Shown here: piece by piece, positions 1 through 10,745 of the stretch
Layout: every line of letters starts with the position of its first letter
How positions within the stretch are numbered: the stretch's first letter is position 1
NCBI GenBank assembly: GCA_011037195.1
Contig: JAAEAF010006072.1
Span: 34,679-98,678, forward strand
Length of the DNA stretch: 64,000 nucleotides
From: Triatoma infestans
Taxonomy: Eukaryota; Arthropoda; Insecta; Hemiptera; Reduviidae
Direction of reading: 5' to 3'
Made by a program: the position numbers and the translations under genes
Notes under the pieces: generated by a model
The model's input: the letters and a program-made list of their open reading frames with translations, nothing else
What the model was told of the DNA's origin: nothing
Databases searched by the model: none

Positions 1-104
1 TTTTCCATTTATGTAACTTGAAAGAAAGTAATCTAGTAAGAATTATTTGCGAAGCGAATTAGTCAATTAAAGTGTGTAAATTATAGCTGTATAAATGGAA
101 ATAT

Positions 105-330
105 ATGATTTGGGGATCTGAGACAGACCATTGTGTGAATAAAATATCTCAAATAGGGAAAATCGTATGTAACTCAAACTTCTTGATATTCAGTTCAGTT
201 ACCACTATTGCTTCTAAACCAAAATTTCGGTCAAACCCATCAACCGGAAATGTGACTCTGAAAGGTGTTTTTTTTTCAGTTTCCACGATATTCAGCTTAA
301 GATCACGACATTTCCTTAAGATTCCAATGT
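105..330 (+). repeat. Family H repeat fragment (+)
   Basis: This is an internal stretch of family H in + orientation. It carries the block ATATCTCAAA, the TTGATATTC block, TTTCGGTCAAA and CATCAACCGGAAATG in family order. Both ends are missing. Short ORFs across it are not coding, because the same translated phrases recur wherever the repeat occurs. Confidence 0.75.
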
Positions 331-379
331 TTACTTACAAACGTGTATTAAAAAAGGTGATAGAGGTGTAGACATGTAT

Positions 380-1116
380 GAGTGGAAACTTTGGTTACAG
401 TCTCAAGATCACTTAGCGTCAGTTCAAATTTAAAATCATTTTTTCAGAAAAATGTTCCAAATAAAAGTGATACGTTTCTATCTATGCAGGAGCATACCAA
501 GTTTAAAGAAAATATTTGTAACCGTTTTCAAGAAAATTATTCCAAAAAACTCGAAACCTGTTCTGTAAAGTTGTTCTTCCTGTTAACCAATTTTCTTCAA
601 ATGTGGATATATTAACATTAAATAAGTGATAAAACCATACATTGAATTGAAGCAGTACTTTAGACGAAAGCTTAACATTACTGGTCCAACCGGAACTCCC
701 ACAAAAATATCAATTTTCAGAGAAAATATTTCAAATAAAAGTGATAGGTATATATGTGTGCAGATAGTACACGAAGTTTAAAGAAAATCATTGGAGCCGT
801 TTTTGAGGAAATCAAGAAAAACTAAAAATAAACATTCATTAGAGTCGCATTTCCGGTTGATGGATTTTTCCGGAAATCTTCGTGTCTTATGCTGGGGTAG
901 TGTCTAAACGGAGTACCAAATTTGGGCTTTCTACGACTTTTCGTTTTTATGATATTCTGTTAATACCCACACACACACACATACACACCATTCGCTAAAA
1001 ACATTTTTTTCGTATACAGGAGACCTCAAAACATGTATTTCCGGTGATAACTCAATTTCTAAAAATCTGGCACGAGCAATATTTCCTCTTACTAGGAAGA
1101 AATAAGAGAAAGTAAA
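380..1116 (-). repeat. Family H repeat copy (-), 5' end intact
   Basis: This - copy shows both internal modules (AAATAAAAGTGATA, then AAGTTTAAAGAAAAT), the TTTCCGGTTGATGGATTTT block, a CA microsatellite at about 967-988, TTTCCGGTGATAACTC, and the element head read backwards, ending in ATAAGAGAAAGTAAAAA at about 1116. The outer hairpin end is absent. Confidence 0.85.
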
Positions 1117-2164
1117 AATTATTATTACTAGCTATACCGTTTAAAAAATTGTCAAATCAAGTAATAAAAAATAATTGATTAAACCGTTAGCGATCAAAAG
1201 GCGATAATGATAGAATAATCAGAATTGCCTTATTAACCAAATGATTTGCCTTTAAATGGAGTTTAGTAATTTGAAATATAAATACTTTAATAATGGTTAA
1301 TAAAAAGTGATTAAAATAAATTAATAAATAGAGAAACACTATAATCATAATTTTATGAACTGAATAATTCCAATGCACCAGTCAATTTTATTTCGATTTA
1401 CTTATTAAGTACTGTTATTTTTTTAATATTTTTATTTCTCATCTATGGGGGTCTTTGTTGATAGTAACCAATTCCTGATAGGGTTATTATTTTCTCTCAT
1501 TCCTTTTCAAACAGGAAGTAGTCTGACCGCATAACGTTTCATTCCTCATGAATCCGAAAATAAATTTCTAGTCAACTGATCCTCATTATTGACCATCTGG
1601 GACAGCACAACAATCCACGTGGTCAGTATGAATATTGCCAAAGAATGAATATTTCTAATGCCAAAAGGAAGTATTACGAGCGTGTCCAATTTGAATGTTT
1701 CAGCGGCAACAAATCTATTATAGGATCTCCCTGAGTATGGAAAATGTTTTTTTCCGCTTTTTGGAAAATTGTTCGAACGATTTTCTTTAAGCATCACTTA
1801 CATATTACACATCTATTGATATATCACTACACTAATCTGAGAAAATTCATTTTAGAGCGGTTTGGAGAAGGGTTTAACGTGTCATTTCACGATATTGTGC
1901 GGATAATTTTCCATCTTGGATCTTAATATTAATGACAATTAAATGTGTTGTTAAAATTAGAAAAAATTGAAAGAATGACGAAATCAGTAAGCGCAAAAAT
2001 TTGAGTTTTCCGCAAAGACACTAGAGAATTCGTTAGATTTAAGCCTATACTTTTGTTTGTAACTTATTTTTCCAAGAAAATTGTTTTAGGGTGATTCTGG
2101 GGATTTCCCTCTAAAATGTCATCATGCATCATGCCATCTTTTTTCTTTCTTTCTTCAGCCTGAA
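1117..2164. other. AT-rich stretch, no gene seen
   Basis: I see no recognisable gene, RNA or known repeat. Two opposed short ORFs (about 1546-1926) lack any motif I recognise and are not called. Confidence 0.5.
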
Positions 2165-2655
2165 TAGGTCTGTGTTTGGTTAAGGCTGGACAAACCAACA
2201 GATAGTTTGAGTCCTGACGATCTTCGTTGTATAGCTGGCACGGGATTGATGTGGTTGGACCTGGACGTGATTGTGGCTTGTGGTTAGGCGGAAAGCGGCC
2301 ACCCCTTCTGTCCTAGCAAAGGAACATTCTTGATCAGTTGAGCCCAAGGCTTATCTACGGGTGCATTGAAAGAATGCACTTTCAACCAACATCGTATCGT
2401 CGCTTCAATGTTACTTCGGAAGGAGGCTAAAGAGACCTTTATGGGAGATTGGGGTAAGTTGGCTTTTACTAATCAGCCCGCACGGCTAGGAATCCATTGC
2501 ATTATTTATGGTGCACCCTTTTTTTTCCGAGCTGGGCTAGCTTTCCCCTACAGGCAAGAACCAAATCACTCTCTGTTTGGAATTACTGTAGAGCGCGTTA
2601 ATGGCTGCCTGGGAATCAACTAAGAAGACTATTTTCCCTCTGTCGTCGCTGCGTC
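2165..2655 (-). pseudogene. Decayed LINE RNase H and C-terminal fragment
   Basis: Read on the minus strand, the start translates to KIVFLVDSQAAINAL, the RNase H core strand with its catalytic Asp and the DSQA motif of I/Jockey/R1-group non-LTR retrotransposons. Further on, in shifted frames, come MQWIPS (the Q-W-x-P-x-H block, here broken by a stop after SRAG) and FRLTTSHNHVQ, which matches the R-x-x-T-G-H block after RNase H. Stops and frameshifts interrupt every frame, so this is a dead fragment. The reverse transcriptase and 5' parts are absent. Clade assignment is not possible from this piece. Confidence 0.65.
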
Positions 2656-2670
2656 GAATATACGAATTGC

Positions 2671-3060
2671 AACACAAGAAAAATCGTGTTTCTGAGGTCT
2701 CCTCAGTGTGAAAAAATGGTTTTTAGAAACCCTTTGTGAATGTAGTGAACTGCAAACAAACATGACTCACAAATAAACAAAAAAACAACAGCGCAGGAAC
2801 CTATAACTTGTAACTTGACCTTCGCTTACGTTACCATCAAGAGATGCTACGCCACGTAATCTGTTGAACAGGAATTGTGACTTTATTGTGAATTGTGAAA
2901 TTCTTGTCAGTATTTTCCGATTTTCTCGACAAAAAACCTTGGATTGCTAATCTGCACAGATATGAACCTATAATGTTTATTAAAACATTTTTGTCCGGAA
3001 AAATTGATTATAGCGAGGTTCCCGGGATTCTGTGACGTCAGGCTTGCTGAAAAAGTTGCC
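2671..3060 (+). repeat. Family H repeat fragments (+), broken
   Basis: A head-proximal piece (GAGGTCTCCTCAGTG then AAATGGTTTTTAG, about 2690-2728) and an internal piece (TTTTCCGATTTTCTCG, then a TCTGCACAGATATGAACCTAT block and a TTTTTGTCCGGAAAAATTG block, about 2870-3020) are separated by unrelated sequence. The order fits a single degraded + copy. Confidence 0.55.
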
Positions 3061-3344
3061 TAATGTTTTACAATGCAGTGGAAATAAACTAGGCATAAAA
3101 AAAAAGCAAAGGATTGATTTTATTGCTTTCTGAACGATACTTTGGATGAGAATTTGCATGCAAAACTTGTACATATAAGTTTCGTGACGTGGTTATGTTA
3201 TATAGTTATTTCTTTTTATTGCAAATGTGCATGCAGCTTGAGACACGCCCTCTTCTGGCTGGCAATGTAAAGCTCGGCTCATTCAAATTATTACCACTTG
3301 CTCTATAGACGCCACTAAAGGAACAAAACAAAAAAATTATAGAA

Positions 3345-4141
3345 AAAATATCTGGTGTGAAGCACTCACAAGCATTTCTCTTATTGCGATTTTAACATCC
3401 TAATTGAAAAATTTTTCTTGCAATGTTTGCTAACCATTTAGTTCGGCTCGTTTTTCATTATGACATAGCTGGGGATTATCATACATGTTGACAGCGCCCC
3501 CTGGTTTTTATTTATATTATTTCTGTGCAATTAACGGTTTGAAATTTAAAGAAAATCATTACAGCTGTTTTTGAGGAAATTCCGGAAAAAACTTCAAAAA
3601 TAAATTCTGTAATGAGAATAACAGAAAGTTTAACTGAAAACTGAAACTAACTTTCAGTTAAACGATTTACTTCAAATTTGAAATTCTATCACTGTTTCGT
3701 AATATTATGTAGGTCGTAAAAACATGCATTGTGCTGAGGTGGTACTTCAGAGGAAAGCATTAGGCTACTGTTCCCTCCATAAATATCAATTTTCCCGGGA
3801 AAATATTTAAAATGAAAGTGATAGCAATTTACGTGTGTAGATAGTATTAGAAATTTGAAGCAAATCGTTGCAACTGTTTTCGAGTGTGTTGTGCAAAACT
3901 GAAAAAAAAAACTTCAGTAAAGTCGCATTTCTGGGTGATATATCTTGCCCGGAACCTTCGTGCCACATGCGGTGGCGGAATACTAAGTTTGAACTTCCTG
4001 TTGTCTTTCGTTTTTGAGATATTTTGTTTTCATTATTTGCTAAAAACGAATTTCTTTTTATATAATCAGAAAATCGATCTCAAAACAGATATTTCCGCTG
4101 AAAACTCAATTTCGAAAATTTAATTCGATTACAACAGCAAG
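3345..4141 (-). repeat. Family H repeat copy (-), near full length
   Basis: It begins with the hairpin end CTGGTGTGAAGCACTCACA, has the CATTTCTCTTATTGC inner block, both internal modules and the CACCGGAAAT-type head blocks (here TTTCCGCTGAAAAC), and runs out at GAAAATTTAATTCGATTACA. It lacks the extreme head (TTACT...AGTAAG). Confidence 0.85.
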
Positions 4142-4527
4142 AGAATTAAAATTAAAATTCAATTTTTACACTTACAATGGGGGAGGGGGGCTGGACCAAT
4201 TTTTATTGTCGACAAAATTGTTAAAAGAGAAAATTTCATTGTTTCTTGACAACGGTGCCACTGGCTAATAACAGGTTGTCCCCGTACTCTTCAACAGACA
4301 ATAAATAAAACAAATATTGAGTGAAATAATTGTATATCTCACGTACATGAATTTATAAACATAATTATGTGGGAGGATAGCATAAAAAAAAAATATTTGA
4401 CATGTTTGAACAGGTTAGTGTTTCATTTATTTCGTTCCTAAGCATTGTCTGTACAGAGAGAATCGATTAAATACAATCTAGTGGATCTGTTAATTTATTG
4501 GATGTATGTAATGCTGCTGTATTTTTA
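4142..4527. other. Unannotated stretch
   Basis: AT-rich with a GGGGGAGGGGGG run near 4178; I see no gene or known repeat. Confidence 0.5.
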
Positions 4528-5220
4528 ATTTCTCTTATCATCTAGTGAAAGGAAGTATTTTGGCTATCGTGTCAAATTTTCGAAGTGGAGTTCACCGGAA
4601 AAAAATGTTTTGAGGTCTCCTAAGTAAGAGAAATATGTTTTTAGCGATAATGTATGTGCATATACTTGTGTGTGTACAAAATATCTCAAAACAGTATAAA
4701 CAACAGTTATGTTTGAGCGCTGTTAATGAAACAAAAAAAATATTGGTTGGCTGGGCCAAAGAAAAAAAGTTTTACCCTTAAATGTTTATTCAACGTTTCG
4801 GACACCTTTGGTGACCTTCCTCAGGAACTGTTAAGGATGAGTAGAGGTTAAATGTTGTTAAAAGCTTTCCGAAATATCGAATAAACTTTTAAGGATAAAA
4901 AATTTTTTTCTTTGGTCCCAGACAAACAATATTTTGCTTATCTCAAAACAGGTTTCCTCGAAAACAGCTCCAACGATTTTCTTTAAACTACGTATGCTAC
5001 ATCTACACACGTAATTTATTTGAAAAACATTTTTCTTGGAAAATTTATATTTTGGGTTCTGGAGTAATGGCATCGTCAAACTTTTCTTAAAAGTACCATT
5101 TCACTGCAAGTTATGGTTTGACTACATATACAATATTAATATACATTAGAAGCATTGCTAGAATTTCGAAATTTGAAGAAAATCGGTTTCCCGGAAGTGC
5201 GACGTTGATTTTTCACTTCC
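4528..5220 (+). repeat. Family H repeat copy (+), split by a foldback insertion
   Basis: The head (TTTCTCTTATCATCTAG then GGAAGTATTTTGGCTATCG) and CACCGGAAAAAAATG block lie at 4528-4694. The copy resumes at 4939 with TCTCAAAACAG, TCCTCGAAAACAGCTCC, CGATTTTCTTTAAAC and runs to GGAAGTGCGACG. The insertion at 4695-4938 is flanked by a 13-bp duplication of family H sequence, so the family H copy is older than the insertion. Confidence 0.85.
4695..4938 (-). mobile_element. Foldback element with hammerhead-like motif (Penelope/retrozyme-like, family 2)
   Basis: A 244-bp insertion is flanked by the direct repeat TATCTCAAAACAG (4682-4694 and 4939-4951). Its two arms (about 4740-4805 and 4867-4935) are inverted copies: GGGCCAAAGAAAAAAAG in one pairs with CTTTGGTCCC in the other, and both contain GTTTATTC-type sequence. 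On the minus strand at about 4785-4829 it reads CTGAGGA, a stem of 7 pairs with one T-T mismatch (GGTCACC / GGTGTCC, loop AAA), then GAAACGTT, with TTC before and GAA after the core able to pair. This is hammerhead topology with one extra base after CTGAGGA. Ribozyme activity and a Penelope-like origin are inferences. Confidence 0.6.
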
Positions 5221-5988
5221 GTCATAAACAATTTGTGGAAGAGAGATGTGACAATGGGTGTATTAGGGGATTTATGTCGTAAATACTACATTCTGAGTTA
5301 CATTTAATAATATTAATTTTGATCTAGTGCTAATGGCAACAATGACTTCAAAACTCATCGTTCTTATAACGGACTGTAACAGCCTGGGTTATCTAAACAA
5401 CTGCACACACTACCTGTTAAACTAGAACCACAAATTCATTGGAATAGAAGATGCCCAAGCTCGTCGTTTCTACACACAGAATACAAGGAATTCACTGTTC
5501 ATTACCTTTACCTTTGGCACCAGTACAGAAACCTCATCTCCAACTGTAAACCTCTATAGTTGTCTTCACTTCTCTTATCTTTGGGCGACCGTTGTAGGAA
5601 GGAGGTGGCAGTGGGACGTTGAAGAGCGAGAGAGAGAGAGAGAGATTCTCTAATTCTCCTTCACAAAACTTCTCTCGTTTCTCTCTCTCACTCTCTCTGC
5701 GCTTTAAGTATCTTTCTTGTTTGCTGTCTTCCATTTTACTGTTATTCATTCTATCTCATTTTACTTACCCTCGAACTACGCTTTTTGCTACTTCTGCATT
5801 TAATAACTTCTACATATTAAATGGGTTTATCCAAATCTTCTTTAAATATTTATTTCATACTTATCCATTACCTCGCTTGCAAAGTTTTGGAGCTGCAATA
5901 AATAATCTGGCGATGAAATATTCAAGCGGCTTTCTCTTACTCCAATTAATACAATATAATCAACAAATTTTATTTAATATTGCAACGT
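5221..5988. other. Unannotated stretch with GA/TC strand-switch block
   Basis: No gene is seen. At about 5622-5700 an AG-rich run (GAGAGAGAGAG) is followed within 30 bases by TC-rich runs, so the block can fold on itself. The 143-residue ORF across it is built from this simple sequence and family H sequence and is not called. Confidence 0.45.
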
Positions 5989-6440
5989 TTCCAATGTTTA
6001 GTTGGGCTAGTCATTCAAAAAAATGGGAAGGGTTATACTTGTATTCCTGAGTGGACTTGTGTGGAGCGCCCTCTGTCAAAACTTGGTCTTGTCAGCGGAA
6101 CGAGACACTAAGGTTTTGGTCAAAGTCGGTACCACTTAGTGAATAGATTTTTAATTTTTTTTTTTTTAACTTTCTCGAAAATGGCTCGAACGATTTCCTT
6201 TAAACTTCGTCTAACAACTCGGCACACACCAACAACTACAGCTTTTATTTGTAAGAATTTTCCTGAAAAATTATTTAAGGAGGAGGATGGCGTTAGGCTT
6301 TCCTCTGTAGTGCCATTTCAATATATTATATGATTGTATCATCTATATAATATTAATAGGAATTTAATATATGGCCAAAATTCCGAGTTTGAAGAGAATC
6401 GGTTTACCGGCAGTACGACTTTTATATTATATTTCCGATG
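5989..6440 (+). repeat. Family H repeat pieces, - stub then + body
   Basis: About 5989-6095 is the - orientation sub-end (TTTAGTTGGGCTAG, GAAGGGTTATACTTG, GTGTGGAGCGCCCTCTGTCAA). From about 6098 the strand switches to + (GAGACACTAAGGTTTTGG, CTCGAAAATGGCTCGAACG, CATCTATATAATATTAATA, TTCCGAGTTTGAAGAGAATC) and ends in CAGTACGACTTTTA. It is another inverted junction within the family. Confidence 0.75.
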
Positions 6441-6842
6441 CACAAATATACATTTTCTGTTATATGTAAAAATTTGTGACTAGGTAATAACCGTATCAAG
6501 GTATACCTGTAAATTATAATAAATCATAAATGTAAATTGCAGTGTAATGTAAGTCTGTGAATGTTTTACATCACCTATTTATTGTGTATGATAAAGACAT
6601 TTAATAATAATTTATGTTTATCTTGAATCACGTACCTATTATGTATTTAGGGGAAATATTATAATTACTGTTATGTAATAATTCTTATTATATTATGTAA
6701 ACCTTTGTTCACTATGTATTTTATATTATATATATATAATATAATCAATTTCCTGTTTTCATTATAATATGTTAATCATAAAACCATTACCTTTATCAAC
6801 CGAATTTAACACATTATTTCTTCAATGCTACATTTGGGGGAG
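6441..6842. other. Very AT-rich stretch
   Basis: The stretch is rich in TATA and TTAT. I see nothing annotatable. Confidence 0.5.
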
Positions 6843-7460
6843 GTTGGTGTGAACCACTCATATGACATTCTTTTGCTACCATTGTATAAAAGTTCGAAAT
6901 AAACGTTTAGTTGAACTTGTAATACATAGAAATAAAGATAGTGGGAATTAAATTACTTGATATGGTTTACAATAAAGTGAGTACATTTTATGGCAGTGCG
7001 CTCTATATTGTAACCATTTCTACACGGTTTGAAACGACAGTTTAAATTTAAACTTGGACTAACTCCTTGAGGTCCACTAGAAATTTATAAAATCAATTTT
7101 CCCGATAAACATCTTGTAAATAAAAAATTATTTTTGCACTTCGTCAAAGAAATCTCCAAAAATAAATTATTTTGGAAAACCGTTGGAACAATTTTTGATA
7201 ATCGTGTAAAAAATACGGAATAAACTATTGAATAAAATCGCATTTCCGGTTGGTAGATTTTTGACTGGAATTTACGACAATGGAATTTATATTTAAACGG
7301 AAGCGATGGATTTATATTTTAAACGGAATATCTAGTTGAAGCTTTTCCTGTGATGTTTCGTTTTTGAGTCCGTTTGTTGCGCACTCAAGGAATCTTAAAC
7401 ATGCATTTCCGATGAAAAACCCAATTTCAAAAATTTGAAAAGATCACAAGACTGTGAGAA
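6843..7460 (-). repeat. Family H repeat copy (-), degraded
   Basis: Starts at the hairpin end (TTGGTGTGAACCACTCATA), includes GGCAGTGCGCTCTATAT, AATCAATTTTCCCGATAAAC, TCGCATTTCCGGTTGGTAG, TTTCGTTTTTGAG and GCATTTCCGATGAAAAACCC, and ends before the head. Confidence 0.8.
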
Positions 7461-7483
7461 TGTAAACAAAATGATAGAAAATT

Positions 7484-7680
7484 ATGGTTATTATCATAAT
7501 TATTAACGATGGGTGCCCGAAGGCACGAGACCTAAGCCAATGTGGTTCTTATCCCCCCTCCCTCAAAAAAAACGCTCTTAAAAAGCCTACCCCAGCAATC
7601 TACCGGTCTTCATCCTTACAATCCAACTATTGGAAACCAAGTATCTGCGAAACAGAAACAACGTCCTAGGTGGTGATATA
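7484..7680 (-). repeat. Possible LINE 3' tail
   Basis: On the minus strand this reads GTGCCTTCGGGCACCCATCG followed by a TAATAATTATGATAATAA-type tail, which resembles the end of a non-LTR retrotransposon 3' UTR. No coding remnant is attached, so the call is weak. Confidence 0.3.
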
Positions 7681-7740
7681 CCGTTTCCCCTACTCCCTTG
7701 TCACTGGTGTTTACATTAGGACTTTTAAGTAAAGTCTAAA

Positions 7741-7825
7741 GGAAAATTTGTTTCAATTTCAGAATTGTATTAATTGCAAATAAGAGAAAATCATGTGAGT
7801 GTTTCACACAAGATTTTCTTTTCCC
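7741..7825 (+). repeat. Family H 3' terminal fragment (+)
   Basis: It holds AATAAGAGAAAATC, the hairpin GTGAGTGTTTCAC and CAAGATTTTCTTTT, the 3' end of the family. Confidence 0.75.
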
Positions 7826-8689
7826 CAAACAGTTTTGTCTTTAAACTTAATAGCAATTGAAAAGATATGAGAGTATTTATTTAATAACAACTAATATAAA
7901 CTGACAAAAGTTCGAGTAAATGTAAACAGATGTGTGCGTGTGTGTGTGTGTGTGGTGTGTCTGTGCGTGACGTCACCCATATCTCCGCCATCAAGTAACC
8001 ATTGTAAAGTTGGGCCAGCTGTTGGGCTTTTATAACAAAACACTGTCCTAACCTGATGGTGATGTAATAACGTCAAGGGCAGAGTCCTCCTTTTACAAAT
8101 TATTATGTAAAATTTAAAAACCTTGATCACATATTTATTTAAATTATAAGCATTTAAAATTGTTCATATATTATATAATTAACTTTTTAAATAGTCAAAG
8201 CAATTAAAATCTAAACAAAAAAATTATTTAATTATGTAATAATGATAATTAGTAGGTAATAATAATTTAATGTACATTACGATAGCTATAACAATAATTG
8301 TGAATTTAAACTGGTATTCTATTATATAATAATACCAACACTAATAATACAATTATATTCAAAATTTCTTAATTTTTTTAGGTTGCAAAGTCAATAAAAG
8401 TAATTGTATTGAGTAAAGTCGGGCATAGAAAATAAATGGCAGTGTGAATTTATTAAAAAAAAAAAAAAAATTCCAACAGTATCTTCAAATGACAGTTGCA
8501 ACATGCGTTGTCAAATACGTTTTTATATTTTCACCCCTTCCCCTCCCACCGTCACTGGCAAAGAACTATGAATGCTACACTTAAATCTAACATTATTGTT
8601 ATTATTATATTATAAATCATAAACTACTACATAAGACAGCTCTTAAGCTATTTAACCATTAACAATTCACAAATAAAAAAGTACCTTCA
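7826..8689. other. AT-rich stretch with GT microsatellite
   Basis: Contains a short (GT)n tract at about 7930-7955 and a poly(A) run at about 8456-8470. No gene or larger repeat is seen. Confidence 0.5.
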
Positions 8690-9125
8690 TATTACAGGTC
8701 TGTCTCCTTTAAAGAAGAGTTTAACGTTACTGTTCCTCTATAATCCCCCCAAAATACCCATTTTCCTAGAAAAGTGTTTAAAATAAATGTGATAGATATT
8801 TACTTGTATGTAGTTAGTATACCAAGTTTGAAGAAAATCGCGAAAAACTGAAAACGCACCATTCTAAGGTCGTACTCCCGGTTAATTGATTTTGCCCGAC
8901 CGAAATTTTCGTGATAGATGCGCTGGTAGTACCTAGACGAAATACGAAACCAAGTTTGAACTAACTCCGATTTTTCATTTTTGAGATGTTTTGTACACGC
9001 ACACCATTCGCTAAATATATTTTCTTTGTCTCCCGGAAACCTCCAAACCTGTATTACCGGTGAAACCTTAATGTCGAAAATTCAACACGATCGCAGCGCT
9101 TCCTTCCTCCTGTAGCAACAGGAAA
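8690..9125 (-). repeat. Family H repeat copy (-), 5' half
   Basis: Family blocks in - order: CTCCTTTAAAGAAGAGTTTA, CCATTTTCCTAGAAAAG, AAGTTTGAAGAAAATCG, ACTCCCGGTTAATTG, TAGATGCGCTGGTAGTACC, ACACCATTCGCTAAA, TACCGGTGAAACC and ACACGATCGCAGCGCTTCC, ending at the head near 9120. Confidence 0.85.
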
Positions 9126-9515
9126 AACATAAATTAGGTAAAATTCTTTTAAATTAAACTATATAATTAATAAAAACCTGTCTAAACAGATTGAATAGTG
9201 ATTTGGATGTAAATTATAGTTTGATTGTTGTTGACTGGTTGTTGACCGCACTAAACAAACAGAAACGTGACTTCTGTTTGCAAACTTTCCCCTGAAAGAT
9301 ATTGTTTATATGTATATATATATACTCATATACTCACATTTCTGTTTACAAATACTTAATGCAACAATTATACAGTTCAAAGAGGTTACCATCGTAAACA
9401 TAAAACATGAATTGGGCTAACTAGTATGCATATAAGAAGAATGTATTGCGATCCTATGAAATTCTGGAAATTGAGTGTCCGCCGGGAATACATGTTTCAG
9501 AATCCTCTGAATACG

Positions 9516-9591
9516 CAAAATATTGTTCTTGACGAATCTGTACTTGAGTACAAAATATTGTTCTTGACGAATCTGTACTTGAGTACAAAAT
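9516..9591. repeat. Tandem duplication, 2 units of about 35 bp
   Basis: AAATATTGTTCTTGACGAAT followed by CTGTACTTGAGTAC occurs twice in direct tandem. The two copies look identical, so the duplication is recent. Confidence 0.85.
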
Positions 9592-9694
9592 ATATGAACA
9601 AAATATCTCAAAATCGAAAAATCTCAGGGAACGACTTTATTGAATTTTTTTTTTTTATCATCTTAAAATAAAAAATAAAAAGAAAGTTCAAAAA

Positions 9695-9905
9695 ATTTTG
9701 GGGGCACCAGCCCATGAAGGACGGGAGGCTTGCCAGACGGCGGATTTTTATTGGGGGAGGCGTCGCCATTTATTTCTGACCTTCGCTGCCTAGGTGCGCT
9801 ACCATCTGCAGCTTCTCACTTTATCTTTACCCTCACGGGAATCGAACCCTGAACTGTCGCACCAAAAGGCAAGTGCGCTAGCCACTAGACCAACGCATGA
9901 GGACA
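9695..9905 (-). mobile_element. tRNA-derived SINE
   Basis: On the minus strand the head reads CATGCGTTGGTCTAGTGG (an A-box-like TGGTCTAGTGG) and, about 35 bases later, GGGTTCGATTCCCG (a clear B box, GGTTCGATTCC). An unrelated body of about 130 bp follows and ends near GGGCACCAGCCC on the plus strand. There is no discriminator/CCA-ready acceptor stem around it, so it is a SINE and not a tRNA gene. A small family H fragment (about 9598-9635, ATATCTCAAAATCGAAAAAT) lies just beyond its tail. Confidence 0.7.
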
Positions 9906-10200
9906 ATTTTTTAAATTTTGAATACTAACTGCACTACTATAAACTTATTAATTTTATTTGCCACATTTTTCCAGAAAAATTGATTCTAATGGAATCTAGA
10001 GAGGGGGGGGAATATCAGAATTATACAACCAATAAGTTTGAGGCTTGATCAGAGCGCTGTTTTAAGGTTTAATGCAGACCACATATTAAATATCAGATTT
10101 GCCCTAAAAACATATATAATTTGCGGCCCGTTAATACTTATAATTTTTTATTTGTGACCTTATGGACTATATACATTGGAATAAACGTTGAGAAAAATTG
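9906..10200. other. Unannotated stretch
   Basis: No gene or clear repeat is seen; it contains a GAGGGGGGGG run near 9998. Confidence 0.45.
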
Positions 10201-10294
10201 TAGGTTTTGAAGTGAACGTATCAGATATCTTGTTCAGTGGAATGAAAACTGAAAAGTTTCAAATAGAAGTTGTAGCCCATTATATGTGTCAAGT

Positions 10295-10468
10295 ATTTTC
10301 AAAATACGAGTATTTTAAAAATACGACTCAGTTAGTGTGAAACTAAGCCTGCTCTGTGCGAGTCTGTGTTGTCACACTGTCTAAAAAACGCATCCTGAAG
10401 ATGGGCGAACGCCCGAAACCGGTCGATGACCACAAAATGAAGCAGGCTATCACGGAAAATGTCTCTGA
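10295..10468 (+). mobile_element. Hammerhead-bearing retroelement copy (Penelope/retrozyme-like, family 1), 5'-truncated
   Basis: This insertion is bounded by TATGTGTCAAGT (10283-10294 and 10469-10480). It has a single motif copy and no inverted arm. The motif is intact: CATC at 10391-10394, CTGAAGA at 10395-10401, one extra T, stem GGGC/GCCC with a GAAC loop (10403-10414), GAAA at 10415-10418, CCGG at 10419-10422, TC at 10423-10424 and GATG at 10425-10428. CATC pairs with GATG (stem I), and ACCGGT is a palindromic stem III. The fixed 3' end GGAAAATGTCTCTGA is shared with the other copies, while the 5' end varies. Confidence 0.7.
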
Positions 10469-10587
10469 TATGTGTCAAGTTTAAAAATCTGATTTTCACC
10501 AAAAACCTTGAAAGAAATATCAAATTAGAACTTTCCTCGATTTTTTGTTATACTGATCACACACACTCACAAACCAACTCACGCGTA

Positions 10588-10589
10588 TG

Positions 10590-10620
<31 letters not shown>
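10588..10620. repeat. (CA)n microsatellite
   Basis: About 16 CA units at the family H microsatellite position. Confidence 0.95.
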
Positions 10621-10621
<1 letters not shown>

Positions 10622-10745
10622 CTATTTCTAAAAATCACATTTTCGGATTCAGTGGACCTCAAAACGTATATTTTTGGTGAAAACGTGATATCGATAATTT
10701 GACACGATTGCAATACTTATCCTTATAAAGGAGTAAATAAAGTGA

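Larger units (their letters stand above)
10201..10745 (-). repeat. Family H repeat copy (-), carrying a foldback insertion
   Basis: Family sequence before the insertion (CAAATAGAAGTTGTAGCCCA) resumes after it (TTTCACCAAAAACCTTG, a CA microsatellite at 10588-10620, TTCTAAAAATCACATTTTCG, TTGACACGATTGCAATAC) and ends GGAGTAAATAAAGTGAAAA at the head. The insertion at 10295-10468 is bounded by a 12-bp duplication of family H sequence. Confidence 0.85.

Noticed and set aside
5619..6050. 143-residue plus-strand ORF
   Set aside because: Its first third is GA/TC simple sequence and its end is family H sequence read in frame; no domain or codon signal.
9827..9903. A tRNA gene
   Set aside because: A and B boxes are good, but the acceptor stem does not pair and the sequence continues into a repeat body, so it is a SINE head.
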